From: Flavobacterium sp. SUN052
GTDB taxonomy: Bacteria > Bacteroidota > Bacteroidia > Flavobacteriales > Flavobacteriaceae
DNA length: 64,000 nt
Assembly: GCF_028867935.1 (NCBI RefSeq)
Contig: NZ_JAPQNS010000001.1
Span: 310,001 to 374,000, forward strand
Direction: 5' to 3'
Part shown: in pieces, positions 51,984 to 59,336 of the stretch
Numbering within the stretch: the first letter of the stretch is position 1
How the letters are laid out: every line of letters starts with the position of its first letter
Program-made: the position numbers and the translations under genes
The notes under the pieces: model-generated
What the model saw: the letters and a program-made list of their open reading frames with translations, nothing else
What the model was told of the DNA's origin: nothing
Database searches by the model: none

Positions 51984-52454
51984 ATGGAAACTCGACTTGA
52001 ACGACTGCGTGATGAAGCCATATTAGGCGGGGTGGCTGCTGGTATTGCCCGCTACTTTAACATCGACCGGACGTTGGTACGGGTACTGTTTATTGCCAGC
52101 CTGTTTATCGGCCACTTCCCGGCAGTCATAATTTACATTATCTTGTGGGTAGCATTACCCGAACGGCGTTTTGGCGCGCTCAATGAGCCAATACTGTATT
52201 CAAATCCAACTTTTTCTACTATGAATCCGTACAACCCCAGTAACCCCGACCGCTCACAGGGCAACCTCATTGGCGGTGTTGTTCTCATCATTTTAGGTGT
52301 TCTGTTCCTGCTTGACCGCTGGTTCAACATCGACTTCGGTGATCTTTGGCCGCTGATCCTGATCGCCATTGGCGTGTGGTTATTGTTCAAAGATCGGATC
52401 AACCCTAACCGGAGAAACCCGTTCGATACCGATAAAACAAACGACCCTCTTTAA
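51984..52454 (+). CDS. PspC domain protein with C-terminal LiaF-like membrane segment
   Basis: A 156-residue membrane protein. Residues ~4-60 are a PspC domain (DEAILGGVAAGIARYFNID, then IIYIILWVALPER). A linker follows, and residues ~95-140 are a two-helix DUF5668/LiaF-type segment (GGVVLIILGVLFLLDRWF, LWPLILIAIGVWLLF). PspC proteins sense or buffer membrane stress. The next gene has the same LiaF-type helices plus an extracytoplasmic beta domain, so the pair probably forms a membrane-stress unit. A good promoter precedes it. The gap to the next gene holds palindrome copy B. Confidence 0.88.
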   Translation: METRLERLRDEAILGGVAAGIARYFNIDRTLVRVLFIASLFIGHFPAVIIYIILWVALPERRFGALNEPILYSNPTFSTMNPYNPSNPDRSQGNLIGGVVLIILGVLFLLDRWFNIDFGDLWPLILIAIGVWLLFKDRINPNRRNPFDTDKTNDPL

Positions 52455-52468
52455 CAGACATTGACATT

Positions 52469-52544
52469 AGTGGTCATTTACTGTCATTTGAAGTCATCAA
52501 TCGTCAAAGCGATGCGTGCCAGAAAATGACAGTGAGTGGCCACT
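52469..52544. repeat. GTCATT-type intercistronic palindrome, copy B
   Basis: The arms 52469-52489 and 52524-52544 (21 nt each) pair with three mismatches. AGTGG and ACTGTCATTT are shared exactly. It lies wholly in the 113-bp gap between the PspC and LiaF-like genes. Confidence 0.65.
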
Positions 52545-52567
52545 CTTGGCAATAAACGACCAAAACC

Positions 52568-53581
52568 ATGAACCGAGGACTTTTTTGGGGTATCTTTTTC
52601 GTTACGATTGGCCTGTTGTTTCTGGCTCGTAACCTGGGATGGTTAACCATTGAGTGGGAAACTATCCGCAATCTGTGGCCAGTACTGTTAATTCTGGCCG
52701 GTGTCAACCTGATTCTGGAACGACGCGGTAGTCAGGCCGCTGTTGCCACTACAGTGTTACTAGCCATTGCTGCACCAGTTGCTTTATTCAGCTTTGTTGG
52801 TCGCCACCATAACAACTGGGACCGTAATGGAAACCGTTGGGAGCAGCGGTCTGACGATTATGATGATGATAACGACGACAGCGATGATAATGACGACGAG
52901 GACGATGATAACGACGACAATGATGATGATGACGATAATGTCGAACTCTCAAACGTCTCCAAATTCGTTGAAGCAATGGATGGTGATACGCCCGAAGCCG
53001 TGCTGAAATTTGGGGGTGGGGCTGGTCAATTTACTATCGACGAAACGACAACCAACCTGATTGATGCTGAAGCGAAGCAAACTGTTGGTACGTATAAAAT
53101 GTCTGTTGAACGCGACCCAACCACTCGTATTCCGACCATCGAACTGAAGCCAAACGAGGGTAGGACTGAGATGAAAAACGGTAAACTAGCCAACCGCGTT
53201 GCCATCAAACTCAACGACAAACCAACCTGGACAATGGATTTGGGTTTGGGGGCGGGCGAGGGCGATTTTGACCTGAGTCGCTTTGCCATCAAGAATTTGA
53301 AACTTCAGGCTGGTGCCGCCGACATTGATGTAAAATTAGGAGACCGTGCAGATCTGTCTACGGTTGATTTGCAGGCCGGTGTAGCTTCGGTGGTTGTTCG
53401 AGTACCGCAGGGTGTTGGTTGCCGGGTTGAGAAGCAGGGGGGGCTGAATGTCAACCAGCTGGATGGCTTCGATGAAATCAGCGATCGGGTTATGCAAACG
53501 CCCGGCTACGACGCTGCTCCCAAGAAAATCAACATTGTATTCAACGGCGGTATTTCCCGGTTTAAAGTAGAACGGTATTAA
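52568..53581 (+). CDS. LiaF-like membrane protein with Asp-rich linker
   Basis: A 337-residue protein. Residues 1-75 contain DUF5668/LiaF-type helices (GLFWGIFFVTIGLLFLAR, LWPVLLILAGVNLIL). Residues ~93-123 are an extreme Asp/Asn run (only D, N, S, E and Y). Residues ~130-337 are a beta-helical domain like the cell-wall-active antibiotic response or toast_rack domain (FGGGAGQFTID, LGLGAGEGDFDLS, GAADIDVKLGDRADLSTV). In LiaF relatives this domain regulates envelope-stress signalling. The acidic linker could bind divalent cations. A hairpin terminator follows at 53603. Confidence 0.83.
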   Translation: MNRGLFWGIFFVTIGLLFLARNLGWLTIEWETIRNLWPVLLILAGVNLILERRGSQAAVATTVLLAIAAPVALFSFVGRHHNNWDRNGNRWEQRSDDYDDDNDDSDDNDDEDDDNDDNDDDDDNVELSNVSKFVEAMDGDTPEAVLKFGGGAGQFTIDETTTNLIDAEAKQTVGTYKMSVERDPTTRIPTIELKPNEGRTEMKNGKLANRVAIKLNDKPTWTMDLGLGAGEGDFDLSRFAIKNLKLQAGAADIDVKLGDRADLSTVDLQAGVASVVVRVPQGVGCRVEKQGGLNVNQLDGFDEISDRVMQTPGYDAAPKKINIVFNGGISRFKVERY

Positions 53582-53602
53582 TACTAGCCTGCCATTCACA
53601 AA

Positions 53603-53632
53603 AAAGCCCGGCTGCAACAGCAACTGGGCTTT
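53603..53632. terminator. Terminator after the LiaF-like gene
   Basis: AAAGCCC (53603-53609) pairs with GGGCTTT (53626-53632), with a further GCTG/CAGC pairing in the loop. A-rich and T-rich flanks let it serve both the plus-strand gene and the convergent Spy-like gene. Confidence 0.75.
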
Positions 53633-53718
53633 ATTATTTCCATAGTCCTGTCCAACTTTCTAAGAAGTTGGAGTGGTTGTATTCATATACGGGAAATTGG
53701 CAAGTGTCGATTGCTCGA

Positions 53719-54153
53719 TTAATTATTATTCAATCGCTCCAGTAACATTTTGTTGAATGTCCGCTCTGCATTTTGCAATTCAGCCAACTGACCTGGCGAA
53801 ATCACTTTCAGAAACTTGGGTTGATATTCCTGATCGAGATCCGCAATCTTCTGTTTTGCATCGTTGCTCTGGTTCAGATTCCGCAATACATCCTGTTCTG
53901 CCGCGCCCTGTTTCAGCGATTGGTTACTCAGTTGCCGAATCTTGCGGTTCAATTCCTGCTTCCGGGAGTTATATTCATTGTAAATAGGCCAGAATTGCGG
54001 AGCCTGTTCGGTGGTCAGATTCAGGCGATTGGTAATGTAGCCAATCTTGGCTGATTCGATTTTTTGCCGCCCCGCTCCATCCTGTGCCTGAACGGTGCCA
54101 GCTGCCAGTAATAACGTGGACAACAGCAGCCAGCTCATTAGTAATTGTCTCAT
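53719..54153 (-). CDS. Spy/CpxP-like periplasmic helical protein
   Basis: A 144-residue exported protein. The signal peptide ends near TVQAQ. The mature part is entirely helical and charged, with an LNLTTEQAPQFWPIYNEY motif related to the LTxxQ signature of Spy/CpxP and zinc-resistance-associated proteins. In Bacteroidota, short proteins of this type commonly sit behind ECF sigma and anti-sigma genes and are described as stress sensors or chaperones. Here it is third in such a set, 25 bp after the putative anti-sigma gene. Confidence 0.75.
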   Translation of the reverse strand: MRQLLMSWLLLSTLLLAAGTVQAQDGAGRQKIESAKIGYITNRLNLTTEQAPQFWPIYNEYNSRKQELNRKIRQLSNQSLKQGAAEQDVLRNLNQSNDAKQKIADLDQEYQPKFLKVISPGQLAELQNAERTFNKMLLERLNNN

Positions 54154-54178
54154 TTTTCAGGTGTATTTATAATACGTG

Positions 54179-54652
54179 TCAAGAGTCTCTTTTGGTTGCT
54201 TCTTCGGAGAGAACGTCGATCTGCTCGCGTATTTCATCCAGGTTCACATCCCGAAGTTGGTCTATCGTTTTTTCTTCGTCAAATGCTTTCTGAAGTGGGG
54301 CATACTCCGCCAGATCAGTGGTGCTGATACCTTCTTCATCCAGGTAATTGGCAATGGCGGCATTACTTACGTTGGCAAGGGCTTCCTGCCCTAATGAGTC
54401 TTGTCGGGCAGGCCAGGTTACCCATACCAGGGCTGCTACCAACCCAGCGCCCGCCAGCGAAGCCACCGACCGCTGCCACGACCAGCTCACCGACCAACCG
54501 TGCTGCTTTTGCACCACTCGGTCCTGAATGATCGAAGGCAACGAATCGAAATACCCGTCGGGTACTCCGGCATTGGTTGCTTCAAAAGGATGCTGACGAA
54601 GTGGGTGTCCTGCGTCTAACTCATCAAGCCGTATGTATCGTTTCTCATTCAT
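54179..54652 (-). CDS. Putative anti-sigma factor, single-pass membrane protein
   Basis: A 157-residue protein I cannot place in a named family. The N-terminal cytoplasmic ~75 residues contain VPDGYFDSLPSIIQDRV, a motif frequent in Bacteroidota anti-sigma proteins. One membrane helix is at about 80-97 (LAGAGLVAALVWVTW). The acidic extracytoplasmic tail (IANYLDEEGIS, LDEIREQIDVL) is short. No zinc finger is visible. Its place 55 bp after an ECF sigma gene and before a Spy-like gene supports the anti-sigma role. Confidence 0.6.
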   Translation of the reverse strand: MNEKRYIRLDELDAGHPLRQHPFEATNAGVPDGYFDSLPSIIQDRVVQKQHGWSVSWSWQRSVASLAGAGLVAALVWVTWPARQDSLGQEALANVSNAAIANYLDEEGISTTDLAEYAPLQKAFDEEKTIDQLRDVNLDEIREQIDVLSEEATKRDS

Positions 54653-54707
54653 AGCGTGTTATAGGCTGTAATCAAGTGTTTGACAGTCTGAAACGGCGCG
54701 GGTTTAA

Positions 54708-55274
54708 TTACTGCCCAGAATTAGTCAGAAAATCTTCAATTTTTTTCACGGCCAAATGGTACGAAGCTTTTAAAGCCCCTACCGATGTACCCGTAATAGC
54801 CGCAATTTCTTCGTACTTCATATCATCGAAATACTTCATGTTGAATACGAGTCGCTGTTTATCCGGCAATTTCAACAAAGCTTTCTGAAGTTTCAACTGG
54901 ACTTCTTCACCACTGATATCGCCCCCCGAGGTACTCAGTTCGGCATTCTCTTCGAGTTTTTCCATCAGCTCCCCCTCAACGTCGCCAATGGGCAGAAAAA
55001 ACCGTCGGCGTTTTTTGCTGAGGAAGTTCAGACACTCATTAGTCGCAATACGATATATCCACGTATATAACTGACTATCACCCCGAAACTGTTCCAAACT
55101 CGACCACACTTTGATGAACGTTTCCTGGGTCAGGTCGTTTGCATCGTCGTGGTCGATTACCATCTTGCGGATGTGCCAATAGATTTTCTGCTGGTACTTA
55201 CGCACCATCAGGTTAAAGGCATAATTCCGGCCCGATGGGTCGCGAAATTTTTCTAGTAGTTCCTGGTCAGTCAT
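54708..55274 (-). CDS. ECF RNA polymerase sigma factor
   Basis: A 188-residue sigma-70 ECF factor starting MTDQELLEKF. Region 2 is at about 20-85 (ANDLTQETFIKVWSSLEQF, TWIYRIATNECLNFL) and region 4 at about 125-180 (LPDKQRLVFNMKYFDDM, YEEIAAITGTSVGALKASY). A 23-codon upstream extension runs into the GCAGT palindrome and is not protein-like, so ATG 55274 is chosen. It leads a three-gene set with the putative anti-sigma and Spy-like proteins, probably an envelope folding-stress response. Confidence 0.94.
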   Translation of the reverse strand: MTDQELLEKFRDPSGRNYAFNLMVRKYQQKIYWHIRKMVIDHDDANDLTQETFIKVWSSLEQFRGDSQLYTWIYRIATNECLNFLSKKRRRFFLPIGDVEGELMEKLEENAELSTSGGDISGEEVQLKLQKALLKLPDKQRLVFNMKYFDDMKYEEIAAITGTSVGALKASYHLAVKKIEDFLTNSGQ

Positions 55275-55284
55275 TTTTGAGTGT

Positions 55285-55370
55285 GCAGTAAGCAGGGGCA
55301 GTGAGCAGTTGCTGATGCGACAAAAATTCGGAAGGCCAGCCACTGCCCACTGCTACTGTCAACTGCTACT
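55285..55370. repeat. GCAGT-type intercistronic palindrome
   Basis: The left side has GCAGTAAGCAGGGGCAGTG and AGCAGTTGC (55285-55312). The right side (55339-55370) holds CACTGCCCACTGC and AACTGCTACT, the inverted wording. It fills the gap between the transketolase C-half and sigma genes and includes the transketolase stop. It differs in sequence from the GTCATT-type elements but has the same placement. Confidence 0.6.
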
Positions 55371-56319
55371 TTCTTGCCATTGCTTTCTTGGCGGCTTCAA
55401 CAATTTTCTCGGCGGTAAGTCCGTACTTCTGCATCAATTGATCAGGCGTTCCGCTTTCACCGAAGGTATCGTGAACACCAATCATTTCGAGTGGGCTTGG
55501 CAAATTACGAGCCAAAACCTGGGCTACGCTATCTCCCAAACCACCATTCAGCATATGCTCTTCCGCCGAAACGGCACAGCCTGTTTTTCGAACGGATTCC
55601 AGAATGGCAGTTTCGTCTAAGGGCTTAATCGTATGTATATTGATAATATCAGCCTCAATGCCTTCAGCCGCTAATATCTCGCCCGCTTTGATGGCTTCCC
55701 AAACCAGGTGCCCCGTCGCGAAGATCGACACTGCGCTGCCTTCGTTTATATGCCACGCCTTGCCAATCACGAATTTTTGATCGGCAGGAGTAAAGATGGG
55801 AATCACCGGGCGGCCAAAACGCAGGTAGACTGGCCCTACATGGTCGGCAATGGCCAGGGTAGCGGCTTTGGTCTGGTTATAGTCACAGGGGTTGATAACG
55901 GTCATATTGGGCAGCATTTTCATCATGCCCAAATCTTCCAGAATCTGGTGGGTGGCACCATCTTCACCCAGTGTCAAACCAGCGTGTGACGCACAAATTT
56001 TGACGTTCTTATTGGAATAGCACACCGATTGCCGAATCTGGTCGTATACCCGTCCGGTGGCGAAGTTGGCAAACGTTGTTGCAAAGGGGATTTTGCCGCC
56101 AATGGTTAAGCCTGCAGATACACCAATCATGTTGGCTTCTGAAATGCCGCACTGCACGTAGCGATCCGGGAAATCCTTAATAAAGTTTTCCAGTTTTAAC
56201 GAACCAGCCAGGTCGGCAGTCAGGGCCACCACATTGGGATTACTTTTACCTAATTCGTAAATGCCCGCGCCGAATCCTGAGCGCGTATCTTTCTTTTCCG
56301 TGTATTCGTACTTTTTCAT
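55366..56319 (-). CDS. Transketolase, C-terminal subunit
   Basis: A 317-residue protein covering the pyrimidine-binding and C-terminal domains of transketolase (RSGFGAGIYELGKSNPNVV at the start, CGISEANMIGVSAGLTIGG, then GLTLGEDGATHQ, and PSPLEMIGVHDTFGESG-like C-terminal motif). With the separately encoded N-terminal subunit it would form the thiamine-diphosphate enzyme of the pentose phosphate pathway; the IGVSAGL-preceding Glu (SEAN) is the cofactor-activating glutamate. Split transketolases are well known. What is unusual is that the two halves are separated here by an ATPase and a TOPRIM-like gene. The upstream TOPRIM gene ends 6 bp before this start. Confidence 0.92.
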   Translation of the reverse strand: MKKYEYTEKKDTRSGFGAGIYELGKSNPNVVALTADLAGSLKLENFIKDFPDRYVQCGISEANMIGVSAGLTIGGKIPFATTFANFATGRVYDQIRQSVCYSNKNVKICASHAGLTLGEDGATHQILEDLGMMKMLPNMTVINPCDYNQTKAATLAIADHVGPVYLRFGRPVIPIFTPADQKFVIGKAWHINEGSAVSIFATGHLVWEAIKAGEILAAEGIEADIINIHTIKPLDETAILESVRKTGCAVSAEEHMLNGGLGDSVAQVLARNLPSPLEMIGVHDTFGESGTPDQLMQKYGLTAEKIVEAAKKAMARK

Positions 56320-56325
56320 GTCGTA

Positions 56326-56895
56326 TCAATTCGCGGTAGCGAGGGTTTGCAAGGTACTCAAAAAATACGCAGCCGACGGGCAGTTGGGATGCCGGGCGGC
56401 CTGTTGAATGGTAAAACCGTATTTTAACATCCGCCGGGCCAGAATTGGCTTAGTACCAACGCCCCGGCCCGTTTTATTCAGAAAAAGTTGCCGGATGGTC
56501 TCAAAAGGCTCGTTATCCTCTTCAGGTTTTTCAAACCAAACGGGTTCACCAACAATCTCACTTAAAACTGTGCTGGAAGCCAGAAACCAAGCTTCTGCTT
56601 CTTTGACGGCTACAATGATATACTGACCATTCGTTTCCGTAATCCGTTCTTTTGTGGTCTTCACAGATTCATCTTTGTCCAAATCGGTCAGGATAACGAC
56701 AACTTCAGCTCCGCCCCCTTTCAACTTAGCCCGTTTAGATTCTAACTTATGAGGCAGGAGATTAGCATTGCCATCCGCATCTTCAATCGGAATGACGCAC
56801 CGAAGATTGAGACTTTGTAACAACGTCTGAAAGCCTTCCGATTTGACGATCTTAACTTCGGTATCTCCCTCGCAAATGAAGCCAATGTTTACCAT
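56326..56895 (-). CDS. TOPRIM-like protein (DUF4276-type), partner of the upstream ATPase
   Basis: A 189-residue protein. It begins IGFICEGDTEVKIV, placing the TOPRIM-type Glu at E9. A strand then ends in TDLDKDES (D71, D73, D75), and KEAEAWFLAS follows near 98-106. This matches the E...DxD arrangement of TOPRIM nuclease/primase folds and the EAWFLA block seen in DUF4276-like proteins. Such proteins often pair with AAA ATPases in anti-phage or reverse-transcriptase modules. The start overlaps the ATPase gene by 7 bp. Nuclease activity is inferred; the family call is moderate. Confidence 0.65.
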   Translation of the reverse strand: MVNIGFICEGDTEVKIVKSEGFQTLLQSLNLRCVIPIEDADGNANLLPHKLESKRAKLKGGGAEVVVILTDLDKDESVKTTKERITETNGQYIIVAVKEAEAWFLASSTVLSEIVGEPVWFEKPEEDNEPFETIRQLFLNKTGRGVGTKPILARRMLKYGFTIQQAARHPNCPSAAYFLSTLQTLATAN

Positions 56896-57896
56896 GCCAG
56901 CCCGCCGTTCAATGAATTGGTGAGCCAGGCTTCATCAGCACGCATCCCGTAAAAATCTTCTTTGCGAAACTGTTGAATCTGTGTTGCCCCATTCTTTTTA
57001 TCGACCACTACAAATTCTTCCGGGCGTACCCGCTCGGCCATAGACTTCGAATGGGTATTAAGCCAGATGTAATGACCGCGTTCCTCGCACATGATGCGGA
57101 AAAAGTCCACCAACTCGCCTGCTACCTGTGGATGAAGACCATTTTCGGGTTCTTCAATACACAGAAACTGCGGTTTATCATCGCTTTGGTAAACAGCCGT
57201 CAGGAGTGCAAGGATGTTATATGTGCCATCGGAAATGAGATCTTTAATGAAAGGCTTCTCAGAAGACTGCTCATACCATAGTAACGTTTCCTTACCATCA
57301 AATGGATTGGCCACCACGTCAATTGACTTAAATTCAGGCACAAATAGCTCTAGCCACTCGAAGATTTCGTTTTTCAACGTCTCGTTTGAGAGAATACGTT
57401 TTAGGACTTTTTCGAAGTTGCTAGCCGAAGAGGAAAGCTTCTGGTCATCATTTAATGGCAATCTATCGGGGTTCGTACTACCAATAAATAATCTTGTGAA
57501 GCCATTTACTGATTGTTCATAGTATTGAGAATCTACGTTATCTGAGGTTAACTCGTTTCTTGTAATACCAAACGTTTTAATCTCTCTCAATTCGCCAGTA
57601 ATTGGAAGTTTGTGAAATTCCTCCTCATATAGAAAATTGATCGAAAAACTCTCGAAACTAACATCAATGAACAACTTGTCTTCTCTTCTATTGCGATTTA
57701 AGAAACTCTCCGAACCTCCGAAAAGACTGGGTCCTACGCTTGTTTTATGTACTAGATTCCAAAACTCCAATGCCTCGAAAATATTCGATTTGCCTGACCC
57801 GTTAGGGCCAACAAAGACCGTGAACGGATTCGGCTCAATGAGTTCGATTCGTTCAATGGACTTGAAATTTTCGATGACAAGGCGTTTGATCTTCAT
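56889..57896 (-). CDS. AAA/ABC-type ATPase of the SMC/OLD-like group
   Basis: A 335-residue ATPase. Walker A is GPNGSGKS (30-37), after the KIKRLVIENFKSIERIEL strand-helix start typical of RecF/OLD/AAA_21 proteins. A variable insertion spans about 60-230. The Walker B with signature is FLCIEEPENGLHPQ near 250, and the H-loop is WLNTHSKSMAERV near 290. The ATG is 2 bp after the transketolase N-half stop (TAAGGATG), and the gene overlaps the TOPRIM gene by 7 bp. This order, ATPase then TOPRIM, recalls PARIS (AriA/AriB) and related two-gene defence modules. The sequence appears more AT-rich than the flanking transketolase genes. Confidence 0.85.
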   Translation of the reverse strand: MKIKRLVIENFKSIERIELIEPNPFTVFVGPNGSGKSNIFEALEFWNLVHKTSVGPSLFGGSESFLNRNRREDKLFIDVSFESFSINFLYEEEFHKLPITGELREIKTFGITRNELTSDNVDSQYYEQSVNGFTRLFIGSTNPDRLPLNDDQKLSSSASNFEKVLKRILSNETLKNEIFEWLELFVPEFKSIDVVANPFDGKETLLWYEQSSEKPFIKDLISDGTYNILALLTAVYQSDDKPQFLCIEEPENGLHPQVAGELVDFFRIMCEERGHYIWLNTHSKSMAERVRPEEFVVVDKKNGATQIQQFRKEDFYGMRADEAWLTNSLNGGLAW

Positions 57897-57898
57897 CC

Positions 57899-58756
57899 TT
57901 AATAATCCGACATGCCTGCTGTTAAAGGCAATTGATTCAGTGCTGTAACCAATTGCTCGGCGTTGGGGGCAACTCCGTGCCATTTGTGGCTCCCCATCAT
58001 ATAGTCGATGCCGAAGCCCATTTCGGTGTGCATCAGGATCATGGTAGGAACCTCGGGGTCTTTACGGGCTTCCTTCAGTTTCGTTACAACCTGAGCCATG
58101 TTGTTCCCCTCCATGTGCTCCACGTTCCAGCCAAAGGCTTCGTATTTGGCACCGAGATCGCGGTTGTTCATCACCAGCTTGGTTGGTCCGTCGATCTGTT
58201 GCCCGTTGAGGTCGATAACAGCCGTTAGGTTGCCTAGCTTGTGATGAGGAGCAAACATAGCACCTTCCCAAACTTGTCCTTCCTGCTGCTCACCGTCGCC
58301 CATGAGTACATACACATGCTTATCGTCGCCGTTGAGTTTCTTGGCAAAGGCGGCTCCGTTGGCTACCGACAAACCTTGTCCTAGTGAGCCCGAAGCAATA
58401 CGAACGCCGGGCAGGTGTTCGGCGGTAGTAGGGTGGCCCTGCAAGCGGCTGTCGAGCTTGCGGAACGTGGCTAGTTCTGATACCGGAAAGTATCCACGAC
58501 GAGCCAGTACCGAATAGAAGACAGGCGAAATATGGCCGTTCGACAGAAAGAACAAGTCTTCGTCGCGACCATCCATATCGAATATAACGTTGCCGGAGTC
58601 ATCCGTTTTGAGGTGCATCACCTCAAAATAAAGGGCTACCAAAAAGTCGGTGCAGCCTAATGAACCGCCGGGGTGACCAGAGTTAACGGCATTGACCATC
58701 CGCACAATGTCGCGCCGAACAGCGGTGGCGGTACTTTCGAGTTGTTGTAGTTCCAT
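57899..58756 (-). CDS. Transketolase, N-terminal subunit
   Basis: A 285-residue protein covering the pyrophosphate-binding domain of transketolase. It has SGHPGGSLGCTDFLVALYF near 26-45, the ThDP motif from GDGEQQEG (153-160) to N184 (IDLNGQQIDG), GSLGQGLS near 123-130, and the C-terminal HTEMGFGIDYMMGSHKWHG-type segment. It is complementary to the C-terminal subunit encoded 1.5 kb downstream. The stop codon lies 2 bp before the ATPase start, so the four genes look like one message. The upstream 111 bp are filled by palindrome copy C. Confidence 0.93.
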   Translation of the reverse strand: MELQQLESTATAVRRDIVRMVNAVNSGHPGGSLGCTDFLVALYFEVMHLKTDDSGNVIFDMDGRDEDLFFLSNGHISPVFYSVLARRGYFPVSELATFRKLDSRLQGHPTTAEHLPGVRIASGSLGQGLSVANGAAFAKKLNGDDKHVYVLMGDGEQQEGQVWEGAMFAPHHKLGNLTAVIDLNGQQIDGPTKLVMNNRDLGAKYEAFGWNVEHMEGNNMAQVVTKLKEARKDPEVPTMILMHTEMGFGIDYMMGSHKWHGVAPNAEQLVTALNQLPLTAGMSDY

Positions 58757-58761
58757 GATTT

Positions 58762-58862
58762 AGTTGTCATTCATGGTCATTTTTTGTCATTCGTGGTCAT
58801 TGAGTTTGTCTCAGGTTCTGACAGCTGAGAAAAGGACAAACAAATGACTATCAATGACAACT
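58762..58862. repeat. GTCATT-type intercistronic palindrome, copy C
   Basis: Arms 58762-58782 and 58842-58862 pair over 21 positions with two mismatches; both contain AGTTGTCATT. Inside lie two more GTCATT copies and a CTCAG/CTGAG mini-hairpin. It fills the gap between the peroxiredoxin and transketolase N-half genes. Confidence 0.65.
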
Positions 58863-58867
58863 AATGA

Positions 58868-59320
58868 CTATTTTAATATTTGTTCCGTATGTTTTTTCGT
58901 GTCAACCTTGTCGATGATGTTGGTGATGATGCCATTTTCATCGATCAGGAATGTAGTGCGAACGGTGCCCATGTACTTCCGGCCGTACATCGACTTCTCT
59001 TTCCAAACGTCATAGGCTTCAACAACCTGCTTGTCGGTGTCGGCAATCAACGAAAACGGCAAGTCGTATTTACCAATGAACTTCTGGTGCGACTTCTCTC
59101 CATCAACGCTCACGCCCAATACTTCGTAACCCGCAGCCCGCAGGTCGGCGTAGTTGTCGCGCAGGTCACAAGCCTGAGCCGTACATCCTGAGGTATCATC
59201 TTTGGGGTAAAAGTACAAAACAACTTTTTTACCCCTGTAATCCGACAATTTCAACGGTTGTCCGTTCTGGTCTTTTGTTTCAAAGTCGGGGGCGGTATCG
59301 CCAACTCTCAGTTTTGACAT
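58868..59320 (-). CDS. bcp: Thioredoxin-dependent thiol peroxidase (Bcp/PrxQ)
   Basis: A 150-residue peroxiredoxin of the Bcp/PrxQ type. The peroxidatic Cys46 is in FYPKDDTSGCTAQAC and the resolving Cys51 is five residues on, the spacing typical of atypical 2-Cys PrxQ. The catalytic Thr (T43) and the later Arg in GTVRTTFLID are present. It reduces H2O2 and organic peroxides in the cytoplasm with thioredoxin. It follows the M23 peptidase gene by 16 bp. Its stop is immediately next to palindrome copy C. Confidence 0.95.
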   Translation of the reverse strand: MSKLRVGDTAPDFETKDQNGQPLKLSDYRGKKVVLYFYPKDDTSGCTAQACDLRDNYADLRAAGYEVLGVSVDGEKSHQKFIGKYDLPFSLIADTDKQVVEAYDVWKEKSMYGRKYMGTVRTTFLIDENGIITNIIDKVDTKKHTEQILK

Positions 59321-59336
59321 GGTTTCTTTAAGTTTA

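Noticed and set aside
55366-58756. Calling the ATPase/TOPRIM pair PARIS outright
   Set aside because: The small protein looks closer to DUF4276-type than DUF4435, and the locus is metabolic, so only the general logic is shared.
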